Origin: VXOZ01 sp965220045
GTDB lineage: Bacteria > Chloroflexota > UBA11872 > VXOZ01
Direction: 5' to 3'
Length of the DNA stretch: 64,000 bases
NCBI GenBank assembly: GCA_965220045.1
Contig: OZ244803.1
Span: 806,001 to 870,000, forward strand
A program made the position numbers and the translations under genes. The notes beneath the pieces are model-generated. The model made no database searches, had not been told where the DNA came from, and saw only the letters and a list, made by a program, of their open reading frames with translations. This document shows positions 36,347-44,184 of this stretch, piece by piece (the stretch's first letter is position 1; the number at the start of each line of letters is the position of its first letter).

Positions 36347-36703
36347 ATGGCGCTCATTCTTCACATTACGCAGGCCGCCGCCTGGCAAGCAGCTCAGCGA
36401 GCGGGCAGCTACCCGGAACCGCCGCTAGCCCCACAGGGGTTCATTCACTGCTCCCGGCCCGACCAGGTAATTAGAGTGGCAAACTATTTATTCCGTGGCA
36501 AGCAAGACCTGTTGCTGCTTTGTATTGATACGAATCTCCTGACCGCGGCTCTGGACCCCGCTGGATTAGAGGCGGGTGAAGAGGATTTTCCACACATCCA
36601 TGGCCAAATCAACTTGGACGCAGTGGTGGAGGTGCTAGACTTTCCGTCGAAAGAGGACGGTACGTTTGCTTCACCGGCGTCACTCAGCGCGTTAGATGAT
36701 TAG
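36347..36703 (+). CDS. DUF952 family protein
   Basis: 118 residues matching the DUF952 pattern: GFIHCSRPDQVIRVANYLF, LLLLCIDTNLL and DFPHIHGQINLDAVVEV. The fold resembles ADP-ribosyl-transferase-like domains and members are sometimes linked to NAD-related chemistry, but function is unknown. Its ATG at 36347 lies after a -10-like TATACT at 36282-36287. Stand-alone gene. Confidence 0.88.
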   Translation: MALILHITQAAAWQAAQRAGSYPEPPLAPQGFIHCSRPDQVIRVANYLFRGKQDLLLLCIDTNLLTAALDPAGLEAGEEDFPHIHGQINLDAVVEVLDFPSKEDGTFASPASLSALDD

Positions 36704-36964
36704 GCAGCTGTTCGGAATGAGTCTTCGCTGATGGCGCTGCGCTTCCTTCCGCGCCATGCAAGTGGCTTTGTTCCATGGGATCAGATACGCGGCTATCTAG
36801 GGCCACTTTTGGAAGCAGGATTCTGATGGCAGAGGTCTAGGGTTAAGGATCAGGTACGCCCCTGCGTCAAGTACCAGCCCTAGATTCCGGCCCCGTATCA
36901 AGTACGGAGCAGGCTTTTCGCGGAATGACGGGGCCGATACATGCTGCTCTCGTGCTGGGACGGG

Positions 36965-37074
36965 CGCAGGATACAAACCTGCGTAACCGGATGAGCATGG
37001 GGTCTCGAGCGAGAGTGGATAGGGTCTCCAACTGTCTAATGGGCTGCCGGACGGACGCAGGTTGCAAACCTGCG
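36965..37074. repeat. Two AGG/CCT dispersed palindromes, copies 3 and 4
   Basis: CGCAGG-N7-CCTGCG at 36965-36983 and CGCAGGTTGCAAACCTGCG at 37056-37074, 72 bases apart in the same orientation. The surrounding gap (36704-37135) also contains GGCCCCGT...ACGGGGCC around 36890-36932 and no gene. Confidence 0.75.
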
Positions 37075-37135
37075 CTACCAGCAAGAGCACTGTCACTTGG
37101 CAGGTTGAGAATCCTGATAGGACTGTCGCGCCAAC

Positions 37136-38227
37136 TCAGACTTGCACCGGTCCGGTGAACACCTCGGCAGGAACGAAGCTTTCCCTTGCGCTGGCGTGGA
37201 CGTGGTCGACGCCCTCGGTGGTGACTTGGGCGAGGGCGGTATAGTGGGTGCTTTCGCCGCTGACCCCGCTGCGGTTGCCGCCGCCGTGGCCGCGCAGCCA
37301 TTGAGGGTCGATGAGTTGCTCGCCTTGCCAGATTCCCTGCGTGGCGAGCAGATGGCCGAATCGCGCGATGTCGGCGGCGCACATTACCGCCCAGCCGGGA
37401 CCGCTCCGAACCGGATGTCCGTTGACGCGGTACGGCGGGTCGAGATAGGTGTATGAGTCCGGGATAGTTGGGTAGAAGTACTGCTGTGACTGCACGTCCT
37501 CACCGATGTACCAGTCCCAACTATCCGGCGCGATGCCGATCTTGCTGAAGAGCCGCTCGTCCAGCACGTCTTTCAAGTCGCGGTCCCAGACGTACGTTAG
37601 CGCCTGCCCCATGCGCCAGAAACCGGCGCTGCTGTAGTGCTCCTGCGTGCCGGGCGGGACGTGAGCATAGAGATCATAGAAGGGATCGCCGGTCCAGTTC
37701 GCCCAGGCCGGACACGTTCTGTCGGCGTCTTCTTGGGTCTTGCCCGCGCGGCCCGCGGCATAGTAACTGCCGATCTCCATGGGATAGCCGCCCTGGTGCG
37801 TGCGCCCGAATTTCTCGCCAATGATGTGACGCCAGGTGAGATTCTTATGGTTGCCCGCGTTCAGGTGTTTATGGGGATGGGAGAGTTCGCCTTCACCCGT
37901 CCACGACTCATGAATCGGAGCATCGGAGTCAAGGAGCCCGTCCTCAACCGCATAGCCCAGCAGCACCCACATGAACGCCTTGCCCATGGAGGCGGTTTGG
38001 AAGCGGTAGTGCGGGTCGCCCCAGGTCATTACGCAGTAGCCGCCGCGGGTGAACATGACGCCCCACTTGCTGGCGGTGTGGTCTTCGCCGCCAAAGTTAG
38101 CGCCATGGAAACCTAGGGTGCGCAGCCACGCTTCGAACCGGCGCGCATCGAGGCCGGCTTCCGTGGGAGTGATGGTTATCCATTCTTCTGCCGGATAGGT
38201 GATCCAGGCTGGCAATGCGGAACTCAT
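37136..38227 (-). CDS. Serine hydrolase, beta-lactamase/class C penicillin-binding fold
   Basis: 363 residues. S80-x-x-K83 in TASMGKAF and the Y198-S-S triad in EHYSSAGFW are the catalytic elements of the family. A third KTG-like box is not obvious; HGGGNRSGVSG near residue 325 is the closest. No signal peptide is seen, so it is probably cytoplasmic and may act as an esterase or amidase and not on cell-wall peptides. Tryptophan and histidine are unusually abundant. Stand-alone gene flanked by repeats on both sides. Confidence 0.88.
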   Translation of the reverse strand: MSSALPAWITYPAEEWITITPTEAGLDARRFEAWLRTLGFHGANFGGEDHTASKWGVMFTRGGYCVMTWGDPHYRFQTASMGKAFMWVLLGYAVEDGLLDSDAPIHESWTGEGELSHPHKHLNAGNHKNLTWRHIIGEKFGRTHQGGYPMEIGSYYAAGRAGKTQEDADRTCPAWANWTGDPFYDLYAHVPPGTQEHYSSAGFWRMGQALTYVWDRDLKDVLDERLFSKIGIAPDSWDWYIGEDVQSQQYFYPTIPDSYTYLDPPYRVNGHPVRSGPGWAVMCAADIARFGHLLATQGIWQGEQLIDPQWLRGHGGGNRSGVSGESTHYTALAQVTTEGVDHVHASARESFVPAEVFTGPVQV

Positions 38228-38385
38228 TTGGCTCTTACTCCAGTTGTCGCGTCAGGTCTCTGTTGGAACAATTCCGGTTGGATGGACACATTGCGCCTTG
38301 CCATGAGATGTTTGGGCTGGGGAATTCTCACGGCTTTTCCCGATCCACACCTAGGATTGGGCACAGGAGTCCGTGTGCGACAGGT

Positions 38386-38418
38386 GAAGATGGATTCCCG
38401 CTTTCGCGGGAATGACGG
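38386..38418. repeat. TTCCCGC/GCGGGAA dispersed hairpin, second copy
   Basis: GAAGATGGATTCCCGC, centre TTTC, GCGGGAATGACGG. Shares GATGGATTCCCGC and CGGGAATGACGG with the copy at 5015-5046. Confidence 0.8.
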
Positions 38419-38431
38419 ATTAGGATTTCCC

Positions 38432-38516
38432 AGGCTCGCTAGTCCCCCATGCCCGGTAACTTCCTATGCCCGTTAATTGCCCAGGCCCGTTAATCTCCCA
38501 AGCCTACTAATTGTGA
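38432..38516. repeat. Five degenerate 17-bp tandem repeats
   Basis: Units starting at 38432, 38449, 38466, 38483 and 38500, for example AGGCCCGTTAATCTCCC and ATGCCCGTTAATTGCCC. The pattern is A-x-GCCCG-x-TAAT-x4-C with exact 17-base phasing. Lies downstream of the Gfo/Idh gene's stop and upstream of the serine hydrolase start. Confidence 0.7.
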
Positions 38517-38561
38517 ATTCAACTGAAAGACGAACTAAAGGCGCACGCAATTCGTGCGACT

Positions 38562-39728
38562 CTATCTCGGCATTTCGCCCTTGCGTCTATTCGGCCCCGG
38601 CCGGAAGTCCGGCACGTGCATGAGCGTGCTGCCCTGCGCGATGGATTCGGAAGCGAGAACGGCCGGCGCGGCGGTATCCATGGCCCTATAGAGGTCAAAC
38701 TCCAGCGGCACGCCGTGGAGCAAGGCATCACGGAACGTGGCGTGGATGTAGTAGTCGGTGTCGCTGTGGCCGCTGCCGCGCGCTTCCGCTGGCGCGTCAG
38801 TGCGTTGGGGACGCCAGTCCACTTCGGCGTGGTCGTGCATCTGGGCGTCGGCCAGCCAGAGCTTCGGGGAGTCCTTTAGCGAGCGCGGCAACTCCACCGA
38901 GCCCTTCGTGCCCATGATGTGGCACCAGTGATTGTCCCGCGGCGGCGTGGGTTGCGTGTAGGCCACGGCAAGGCGCATGAGGGTGTCTTTCGCTGTCTTC
39001 ATGATCGCCAGTTGAATGTCCGGTTGTTGGATTTCCTCATGGATGTAACTGGGCGAGCGCGTGCTCATGGCGGTGACCTCAGTCACGCGGTCATCGAGCA
39101 CCATGAGGATGGGGCTGAGTTCGTGGGGGAGATAGTGAATCGGCGGCATTAGGTTGATCCACGATGGTTCAGCATCGGGGGTATTCGCCACATCGGCAAT
39201 GGGCACGAGCTGCGCCGTGCCGCGCCGCCGGTAATAGCGGGACGGTTCCTTGTAGCCGATGTACTGGCCCTCGCAGAAGGTGATCTTGCCGAGCTTGCCT
39301 TCCCGCACCAGCTCCCGCCAGGCGGCGAACTCGCCGGAATGGCGCCGTTGCTCACCGAGTTGATAGACCTTGCCGCTGCGCTCCGCCGCTAGGACGATGC
39401 GCCAGCAATCTTCCATCGTGTGCGCGGCGGGCACCTCGGAATTGACGTGCTTGCCGGCTTCCAGGGCCTGCGCCGCCAGCGCGCCTTGCTCTTTGCAGCG
39501 GACCGTCAGGGCCACCGCGTCCACGTTGTCATCGGCCAAAAAGTCTTCGTATCGTTCGTATACGGCTATTGAATCCGGATCCTTCAGAGGCTCTAGGGAC
39601 AGTTCATGGAGTTCCGTAAGAGGGTCGCAAATCGCGGTCACGCGATAGCCATTGAAGTTGTCCAACATCTTCAACCAGTGGCGGCCACGGGCACCCAGTC
39701 CGGTTAGACCGATACGAATCTCATCCAC
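38562..39728 (-). CDS. Gfo/Idh/MocA family oxidoreductase
   Basis: About 388 residues. The N-terminal Rossmann domain begins RIGLTGLGARGRHWLKML, continues with VTAICDPLTE and ALTVRCKEQG, and GKHVNSEVPAAHT stands where the family usually has the E-K-P loop. The lysine of EKP is replaced (SEVP), so the usual catalytic lysine may be absent. The C-terminal alpha/beta domain contains PPIHYLPHELSPIL and YTQPTPPRDNHW. Sugar or inositol dehydrogenation is the common activity, with substrate unknown. GTG 39728 or GTG 39734 is the start; GGAG is better spaced for the former. Confidence 0.88.
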   Translation of the reverse strand: MDEIRIGLTGLGARGRHWLKMLDNFNGYRVTAICDPLTELHELSLEPLKDPDSIAVYERYEDFLADDNVDAVALTVRCKEQGALAAQALEAGKHVNSEVPAAHTMEDCWRIVLAAERSGKVYQLGEQRRHSGEFAAWRELVREGKLGKITFCEGQYIGYKEPSRYYRRRGTAQLVPIADVANTPDAEPSWINLMPPIHYLPHELSPILMVLDDRVTEVTAMSTRSPSYIHEEIQQPDIQLAIMKTAKDTLMRLAVAYTQPTPPRDNHWCHIMGTKGSVELPRSLKDSPKLWLADAQMHDHAEVDWRPQRTDAPAEARGSGHSDTDYYIHATFRDALLHGVPLEFDLYRAMDTAAPAVLASESIAQGSTLMHVPDFRPGPNRRKGEMPR

Positions 39729-40096
39729 GGTCACTCTCCAATTCTGTGCTAGAGCATCTTGTTTCGTTCACAGGCTGCGAATTCGACTCAAATCCACGAA
39801 TCAATGGCGTGTCCGACAACGCTTGACTACTGCAAGTGTTCCGGTTTCCACCCATTTCCATCCCGCTCACTCATATCCGCGTACCAACGGCATGCTGCGA
39901 TCTTGGCAGGATTGCCGTCAGGTAGGCGAGACGGTGGGTACAGTATACCAGCGCCGGCGCGCGCACTTAACCTGTGCGGGCGGCATTAGGGAGGCGGTAC
40001 GGAGATTAGTGGGAGGGCGCGAAAGGCGTGTGCAGTCGTGCAGAGAGACCAGTAAACACTGCGCACGGAAGGTAGCCCGCGAAGAAGCGGTGGCTG
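39729..40096. other. Intergenic, no gene seen
   Basis: 368 bases upstream of the Gfo/Idh gene and downstream of smpB. No tmRNA, RNase P or other RNA signature was recognised, and no open frame has family resemblance. Confidence 0.4.
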
Positions 40097-40621
40097 CTAG
40101 TCTGAATCCCAGCGTCCTCTGCCGAACTCTTTCGCCACGCGGTCCATTTCGCGCTTGGCATCTTTCGCGGCGAGGGTTTGCCGCTTGTCGTAGAGCTTCT
40201 TGCCGCGGGCGACGCCAATCTCAACCTTAACTCTGCCGTTGCGCAGGTAGAGCCGGAGGGGAATAACGGTCTGCCCCTTCATCTGAGAGTGCTGAAAGAG
40301 GGTATAGATTTGGTCTTTGTGCAGCAGGAGCTTGCGCGCGCGGGTCGGCTCGTGGTTGAAGTAGCCGCCTCGTTGATACGGCGAGATGTGCACGTTCCAG
40401 AGCCAGGCTTCGCCGTTGATAATGCGCACAAAGCCTTCGGTAAGATTTACCCGGCCGGCGCGAATAGACTTCACCTCCGTGCCCAGGAGCATGAGGCCGG
40501 CCTCGAACGTGACGTCGATGTGGTAGTCGTGAAAGGCGCGCCTATTTGTCGCCACCACCATATTGTTGGGGTCGCGAACCTTGGCGGCGCGGCGCGCTTT
40601 CTTTGTCTTAGCTGTTGCCAT
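40097..40621 (-). CDS. smpB: SsrA-binding protein SmpB (trans-translation)
   Basis: 174 residues. The conserved core is complete: NRRAFHDYHIDVTFEAGLML, GTEVKSIRAGRVNL, GEAWLWNVHISPY, ARKLLLHKDQI and the tail GKKLYDKRQTLAAKDAKRE. SmpB binds tmRNA and mimics part of a tRNA to rescue stalled ribosomes. tmRNA was not found in the window. The basic N-terminus (TAKTKKARRAAKV) is longer than average by about 15 residues. Confidence 0.97.
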   Translation of the reverse strand: MATAKTKKARRAAKVRDPNNMVVATNRRAFHDYHIDVTFEAGLMLLGTEVKSIRAGRVNLTEGFVRIINGEAWLWNVHISPYQRGGYFNHEPTRARKLLLHKDQIYTLFQHSQMKGQTVIPLRLYLRNGRVKVEIGVARGKKLYDKRQTLAAKDAKREMDRVAKEFGRGRWDSD

Positions 40622-40723
40622 AGTTAAAGCATGCCACAGGGTTGCTCAACAGGGAACGTCTTGGCGGAATCCTCAGCGTAAATCTGCTAGGCAGAACGGT
40701 TGGGGCTGGATGCACTCGGAATT

Positions 40724-40756
40724 CCCCTCACCCCAGCCCTCTCCCCGGGGAGAGGG
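40724..40756. repeat. CCCTCACCCC/GGGAGAGGG-type dispersed repeat, copy 1
   Basis: CCCCTCACCCCAGCCCTCTC directly joined to CCCGGGGAGAGGG. The second copy in the opposite orientation is at 57794-57829. This word is common as a short palindromic element in many genomes. Confidence 0.7.
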
Positions 40757-40851
40757 AGTTAGTTTCGCGCTGCCGAAGAGAGTTATGCAAAGGTCTCTCA
40801 GAGAACGTGAACGCGAGCAAAGAAGCCGCTGAACGACCACCACCGGAGTCT

Positions 40852-41367
40852 CTACGCCGGTTGCTCGCCTCTGGCGAACGCTTTCAAGTAGCTCCGCGCT
40901 TCCTGGGTGCGGGGGTAGCGGTTGACAATGTCCCAGAATGCTCGGTTGTGCCCCGGCTCGATGAGATGGGCCATCTCATGCATGAGCACATAGTCCCGCA
41001 CCCACTCCGGTACTTCCGCGAGGTGGTGAGAAAGGCGAATAGTCTTGCGGCGCACGCTGCAACTTCCAAACAGGGAGTTCTGGTTCGTCACAAACTGGGC
41101 GGAAACTATCTCCAGCTTGCCCGCAAAGTACATGGCATTGAGTTCCGCAGCGCGCTTGAGCAGGGGGTCTCCTGCATTGAGTAGCTGCTTCGTCTCGCGC
41201 AACTCCACCCGCTCTCGAACTTTCGCCACGTAGTAGGCTTCGTCCGACTTATTCAAGTGAGCCGGCACGTGTACGCGCAGCTTGCCATCTTTGAGTTCGC
41301 CGGTGACGGTCTTGCTGCGCTGCGCGCTGCGTACGACTTCGATGTCTTTCGGATCGATTTTGTACAT
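40852..41367 (-). CDS. YgjP-like (DUF45/M48-related) zinc metallopeptidase
   Basis: 171 residues. The zinc motif is H130-E-x-x-H134 in MHEMAHLIEPGH, with H140 as likely third ligand, followed by FWDIVNRYPR. GSCSVRRKTIRLSHHLAEVP is the preceding YgjP-family strand with the conserved S-x-R. Cytoplasmic, no signal peptide. Members are encoded across bacteria beside restriction or repair genes; substrate unknown. Here the neighbours are smpB and a SWIM protein on the same strand. Confidence 0.9.
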   Translation of the reverse strand: MYKIDPKDIEVVRSAQRSKTVTGELKDGKLRVHVPAHLNKSDEAYYVAKVRERVELRETKQLLNAGDPLLKRAAELNAMYFAGKLEIVSAQFVTNQNSLFGSCSVRRKTIRLSHHLAEVPEWVRDYVLMHEMAHLIEPGHNRAFWDIVNRYPRTQEARSYLKAFARGEQPA

Positions 41368-41472
41368 ACGTTGCTCAGGCAGGAACCGGGCCGGGGAGCA
41401 GTGAGGGAGCCAATTCGCGGCACGGTAGCGCGCGACAGGACACGCATTGCTGAGTGTGGTCTGGGGCCGCTG

Positions 41473-41754
41473 CTATGGGATAGCAGTACCGGTCTTAGAC
41501 TTGATCATGTCGGAAAACGTCATCTTGGCGGAGACCATTTCACCGAGGATGCGCTCAAGCGCCATACCGTGGCTGCACAGTCCGTAGATTGTGAAGAAAT
41601 CGCAGTCACAGTGCCATTCACCATCCGTGAAGGACACGACGTGCTCGTTGTTGTCACCGCGCACGCGAACAGTGAAGTCGGTGAAGCTAAAGCGATCCCG
41701 CTCTTCAGTGTAGCGGTTTGCTTTCTCCACTTTGCCAATCAGACTGGAATACAT
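41473..41754 (-). CDS. SWIM zinc-finger domain protein
   Basis: 93 residues with the CxCxnCxH pattern HCDCDFFTIYGLCSHGMA near residues 48-65, inside a small beta-rich module (FTVRVRGDNNEHVVSFTDGE). SWIM domains bind DNA or proteins. It is short: probably a stand-alone domain, not a fragment, because the ATG and stop are clean. Lies beside YgjP and the divergent HNH gene. Confidence 0.88.
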   Translation of the reverse strand: MYSSLIGKVEKANRYTEERDRFSFTDFTVRVRGDNNEHVVSFTDGEWHCDCDFFTIYGLCSHGMALERILGEMVSAKMTFSDMIKSKTGTAIP

Positions 41755-41951
41755 TCAAGCCCCCCTTATTCTAGTGATCCAGACAAGCACACATTGTGCA
41801 TCTATAGTAGGCACCACCGAGTTGCGGCAAGCGTGCTGTGCGTGGGAATTTGCGCCGGTGAGGTGTGGGATTCGCGAGTAGACGTGGCGTCTGCGCAGTC
41901 TTTTCCCCTTGAGTCTCAGTATACTCAGGGGGTCCAATAGGGTCAACGGTA

Positions 41952-41980
41952 TTGTGAACGCGTTGCGTTCCAGCTAGAAT
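41952..41980 (+). promoter_or_regulatory. Putative promoter of the HNH gene
   Basis: TTGTGA at 41952-41957, 17-base spacer, TAGAAT at 41975-41980, about 105 bases before ATG 42090. The remainder of the gap 41755-41951 shows no gene. Confidence 0.4.
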
Positions 41981-42089
41981 ACAGGCAAGAAGCAGTTTTA
42001 GGCATTGCCGGAGGTGAATGTTCCGTAGCTCTACCGCCAACATAGCGATGGTCAAGCATACGACCGGTAGCTCGTAGGTGTGGCGCGCA

Positions 42090-42620
42090 ATGAACAGCAT
42101 CAACAAGCGTGTTCTGGTCTTGAATCTTGACTATCGACCGCTGAATATCTGCAACGTGCGCCGGGCGTTTGTGCTCTTGCTCGCTGGCAAAGCAGAGGTC
42201 ATCGAACAGTATGCCGAGGCTTTGATATCTGCCGAGGCCCACTTCACCTGCCCTTCGGTGATCAAGCTGCACTACTTGGTGAAACGCCCTCCCACGGGTC
42301 CGCGCCTGGTACGCCAAGAGGTCTTTCGCCGTGACAGTCACATGTGCCAGTACTGCGGGGTACAGACGCGGGAACTGACGATCGACCACGTCTTGCCCCG
42401 TCACCGGGGCGGCGGCCACACCTGGGAAAACCTGGTGTCGGCATGTAAGGACTGCAACCACCGCAAAGGTGGAAAGACTGCGGAAGAAGCGCGCATGCGT
42501 CTGCTTGCCAGCCCCGGCAAGCCCCGGCTCAACGGCTATTTGGCGCATCTGCGGCACGTGCCGTCACCGCCCCACGAATCCTGGGTGCCTTTCCTCTATC
42601 CCACCGGCAAACCCACGTAG
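42090..42620 (+). CDS. HNH endonuclease
   Basis: 176 residues. The HNH core comprises CQYCGVQTRELTIDHVLPRH, with the metal-site Cys pair, and then GGGHTWENLVSACKDCNHRKGG, with the second Cys pair and the catalytic His/Asn. The N-terminal VLNLDYRPLNICNVRRAFVLL is the standard start of the widespread stand-alone HNH family (TIGR02646-like), whose role is not settled. ATG 42090 follows an AGGTG region; GTG 42078 is an alternative. Not part of a mobile intron here, since no intron or transposase is adjacent. Confidence 0.95.
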   Translation: MNSINKRVLVLNLDYRPLNICNVRRAFVLLLAGKAEVIEQYAEALISAEAHFTCPSVIKLHYLVKRPPTGPRLVRQEVFRRDSHMCQYCGVQTRELTIDHVLPRHRGGGHTWENLVSACKDCNHRKGGKTAEEARMRLLASPGKPRLNGYLAHLRHVPSPPHESWVPFLYPTGKPT

Positions 42621-42953
42621 TTCTTGCTTCGCTTGCACTGAGCCGTAGCATTTTTACTCCTCACGCCGGCACCGGCGGTGCGGGACTATTGCGCGCAATG
42701 CCCTCGGCCTCTGCTTGTCTCCGGAGTTCTCCTCCACAGACCCCGTGTTCCTCTCGCCATGTGAAGGCCACTTCCGTGGCTCGTTTCTCGTCCCCTATTG
42801 CATGGCCGGTAGGGCCAGGCAAAGGGAGAGCGAGACCGGCAGAGCGCGTGTTAGCGGTGAAAAGGATCCATGTGGACACGCCCCCTGCCGTCTGGGCTCC
42901 CGCACCGCGGCAAGCGACGCGAAGGAATTTCAGAGAAAACTCTGGCGAATCCC
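42621..42953. other. Intergenic, no supported gene
   Basis: 333 bases before the promoter of the first binding-protein gene. A minus-strand frame is open but lacks any recognised domain. I looked for a cobalamin riboswitch because a CbiX homologue is in the locus and could not find its box motifs. Confidence 0.4.
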
Positions 42954-42982
42954 TTGACAAAGCGAGAACCCTTCTCTTTAAT
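42954..42982 (+). promoter_or_regulatory. Promoter of the chelate-uptake operon
   Basis: TTGACA at 42954-42959, 17-base spacer, TTTAAT at 42977-42982. CCCTTGACAA and the following GCATTC box are shared with the promoter at 47404, pointing to common regulation. Confidence 0.7.
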
Positions 42983-42989
42983 AGAATGC

Positions 42990-43011
42990 ATTCGCAATAG
43001 TGTTTGCGAAT
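42990..43011 (+). promoter_or_regulatory. Inverted repeat, probable operator
   Basis: ATTCGCAA, six bases (TAGTGT), TTGCGAAT: an eight-base perfect inverted repeat starting eight bases downstream of the -10 box. Overlaps the palindrome GAATGCATTC. A metal- or cofactor-sensing repressor site is the likely meaning. Confidence 0.55.
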
Positions 43012-43053
43012 GATTGTTAGTAGCATTACACTGCACTCGAAAGGACAAGCCAG

Positions 43054-44184
43054 ATGAACGGTTCCCAGCGCATGACCCGGCGTGCTCTTCTTGCCCTAGG
43101 TGTTGCGGGCGCGGGTGGTCTCTTGCTGGCAGGATGTGGCACGGTAGCGGCGCCGCAACCGGCGGCTGAGCCGGCGCAAGAAGCCGAATCTGATTTCGCG
43201 CCGGTGACAATCGAAAACTGCGGTCTGACCATCACGTACGACCAGCCGCCGCAGCGAGCCGTAGCCATGGCCCAGCACGCCACTGAAGTGATGCTGACGC
43301 TGGGGCTGCAGGACCACATGGTTGGCACGGCGTACCTGGAAGACCCTATTCTGCCTAATCTCGCTGACGCCTACGCACAGATTCCTGTGCTGTCGGATCT
43401 ATACCCTTCCCGAGAGGTGTTTCTGGGCGCAGAACCTGACTTTCTCTACGCCGGTTGGGTGAGTGCTTTCCGCGATGAAGTGGCCGGACCCCGCGAAGCC
43501 TTGTTGGAACTGAACATAAACTCATACCTCGCCCATGCGAACTGCCTAGAGAGCAAAGCGACCATTGAGGACGTGTTCACCGACTTCCTGAATATCGGCA
43601 AGATCTTCGGTGTGTCAGAGCGCGCGGAAGCGTACGTAGCCGGCATCAGGGAGCGGTTGGCGGAAGTCCATGCGATTACGCAGCCTGCGGATCCGAAGGT
43701 TAAGGTTTTCGTCTTTGACAGCGGCGACGAAGCGCCCTATACGGCCGCCGGCACCGGCATTGTGAATGCGCTGCTGGAAGAGGCCGGCGGCATCAACATC
43801 TTCGCGGACGTGGAAGGCGGCTTCGCCACAGTGAACTGGGAAACCGTGGTCGAGCGCGATCCGGACGTTATCGTGCTGCACGATGCATCGTGGTCCACTG
43901 CGGACGAAAAGCGCGAGTACTTGGCCAATACCGAGGCGCTCGCCTCGATTAAGGCTGTCCAGGAGCAGCGCTACGTCGTCGTGCCGTTCACGGCCACGCA
44001 GCCGGGACCCCGCAGCATCGACGTAATCGAGACCCTGTTCCAAGGGCTTCTACCCAGAGTAATCCGGCTAGACGAAGGTAAGCAATGGCCACAGTTGACG
44101 AGAAACCGGTGCGGTCGCCGGGCGCAACCGGCCCGACACGAAAACTCGAGCCCGGTCGGCGGTGGGATGCACGCTTTCCGGTAG
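43054..44184 (+). CDS. FecB/BtuF-like binding lipoprotein 1, frameshifted at the 3' end
   Basis: 376 residues as it stands. Tat-type signal MTRRALLALGVAGAGGLLL and lipobox LAGC, then VTIENCGLTITYDQPPQRAV and LGLQDHMVGTAYL, followed by the two-lobe class III binding fold. The last 40 residues are out of frame. In the next frame the end reads GFYPE with a stop at 44060-44062, matching FYPE at the C-termini of both paralogues (48532, 49627). One extra G in the run at 44044-44046 explains this. The extension runs 100 bases into the permease gene. The N-C-G motif resembles the proposed F420-0 transporter binding proteins; cobalt or tetrapyrrole binding is the alternative. Confidence 0.85.
   Translation: MNGSQRMTRRALLALGVAGAGGLLLAGCGTVAAPQPAAEPAQEAESDFAPVTIENCGLTITYDQPPQRAVAMAQHATEVMLTLGLQDHMVGTAYLEDPILPNLADAYAQIPVLSDLYPSREVFLGAEPDFLYAGWVSAFRDEVAGPREALLELNINSYLAHANCLESKATIEDVFTDFLNIGKIFGVSERAEAYVAGIRERLAEVHAITQPADPKVKVFVFDSGDEAPYTAAGTGIVNALLEEAGGINIFADVEGGFATVNWETVVERDPDVIVLHDASWSTADEKREYLANTEALASIKAVQEQRYVVVPFTATQPGPRSIDVIETLFQGLLPRVIRLDEGKQWPQLTRNRCGRRAQPARHENSSPVGGGMHAFR

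Noticed and set aside
42661..43026. 121-residue minus-strand frame before the uptake operon
   Set aside because: No domain or plausible ribosome-binding site, and it overlaps the promoter and operator of the operon.
42621..43053. Possible cobalamin riboswitch before the uptake operon
   Set aside because: The expected B12 box and core helices could not be found on either strand.
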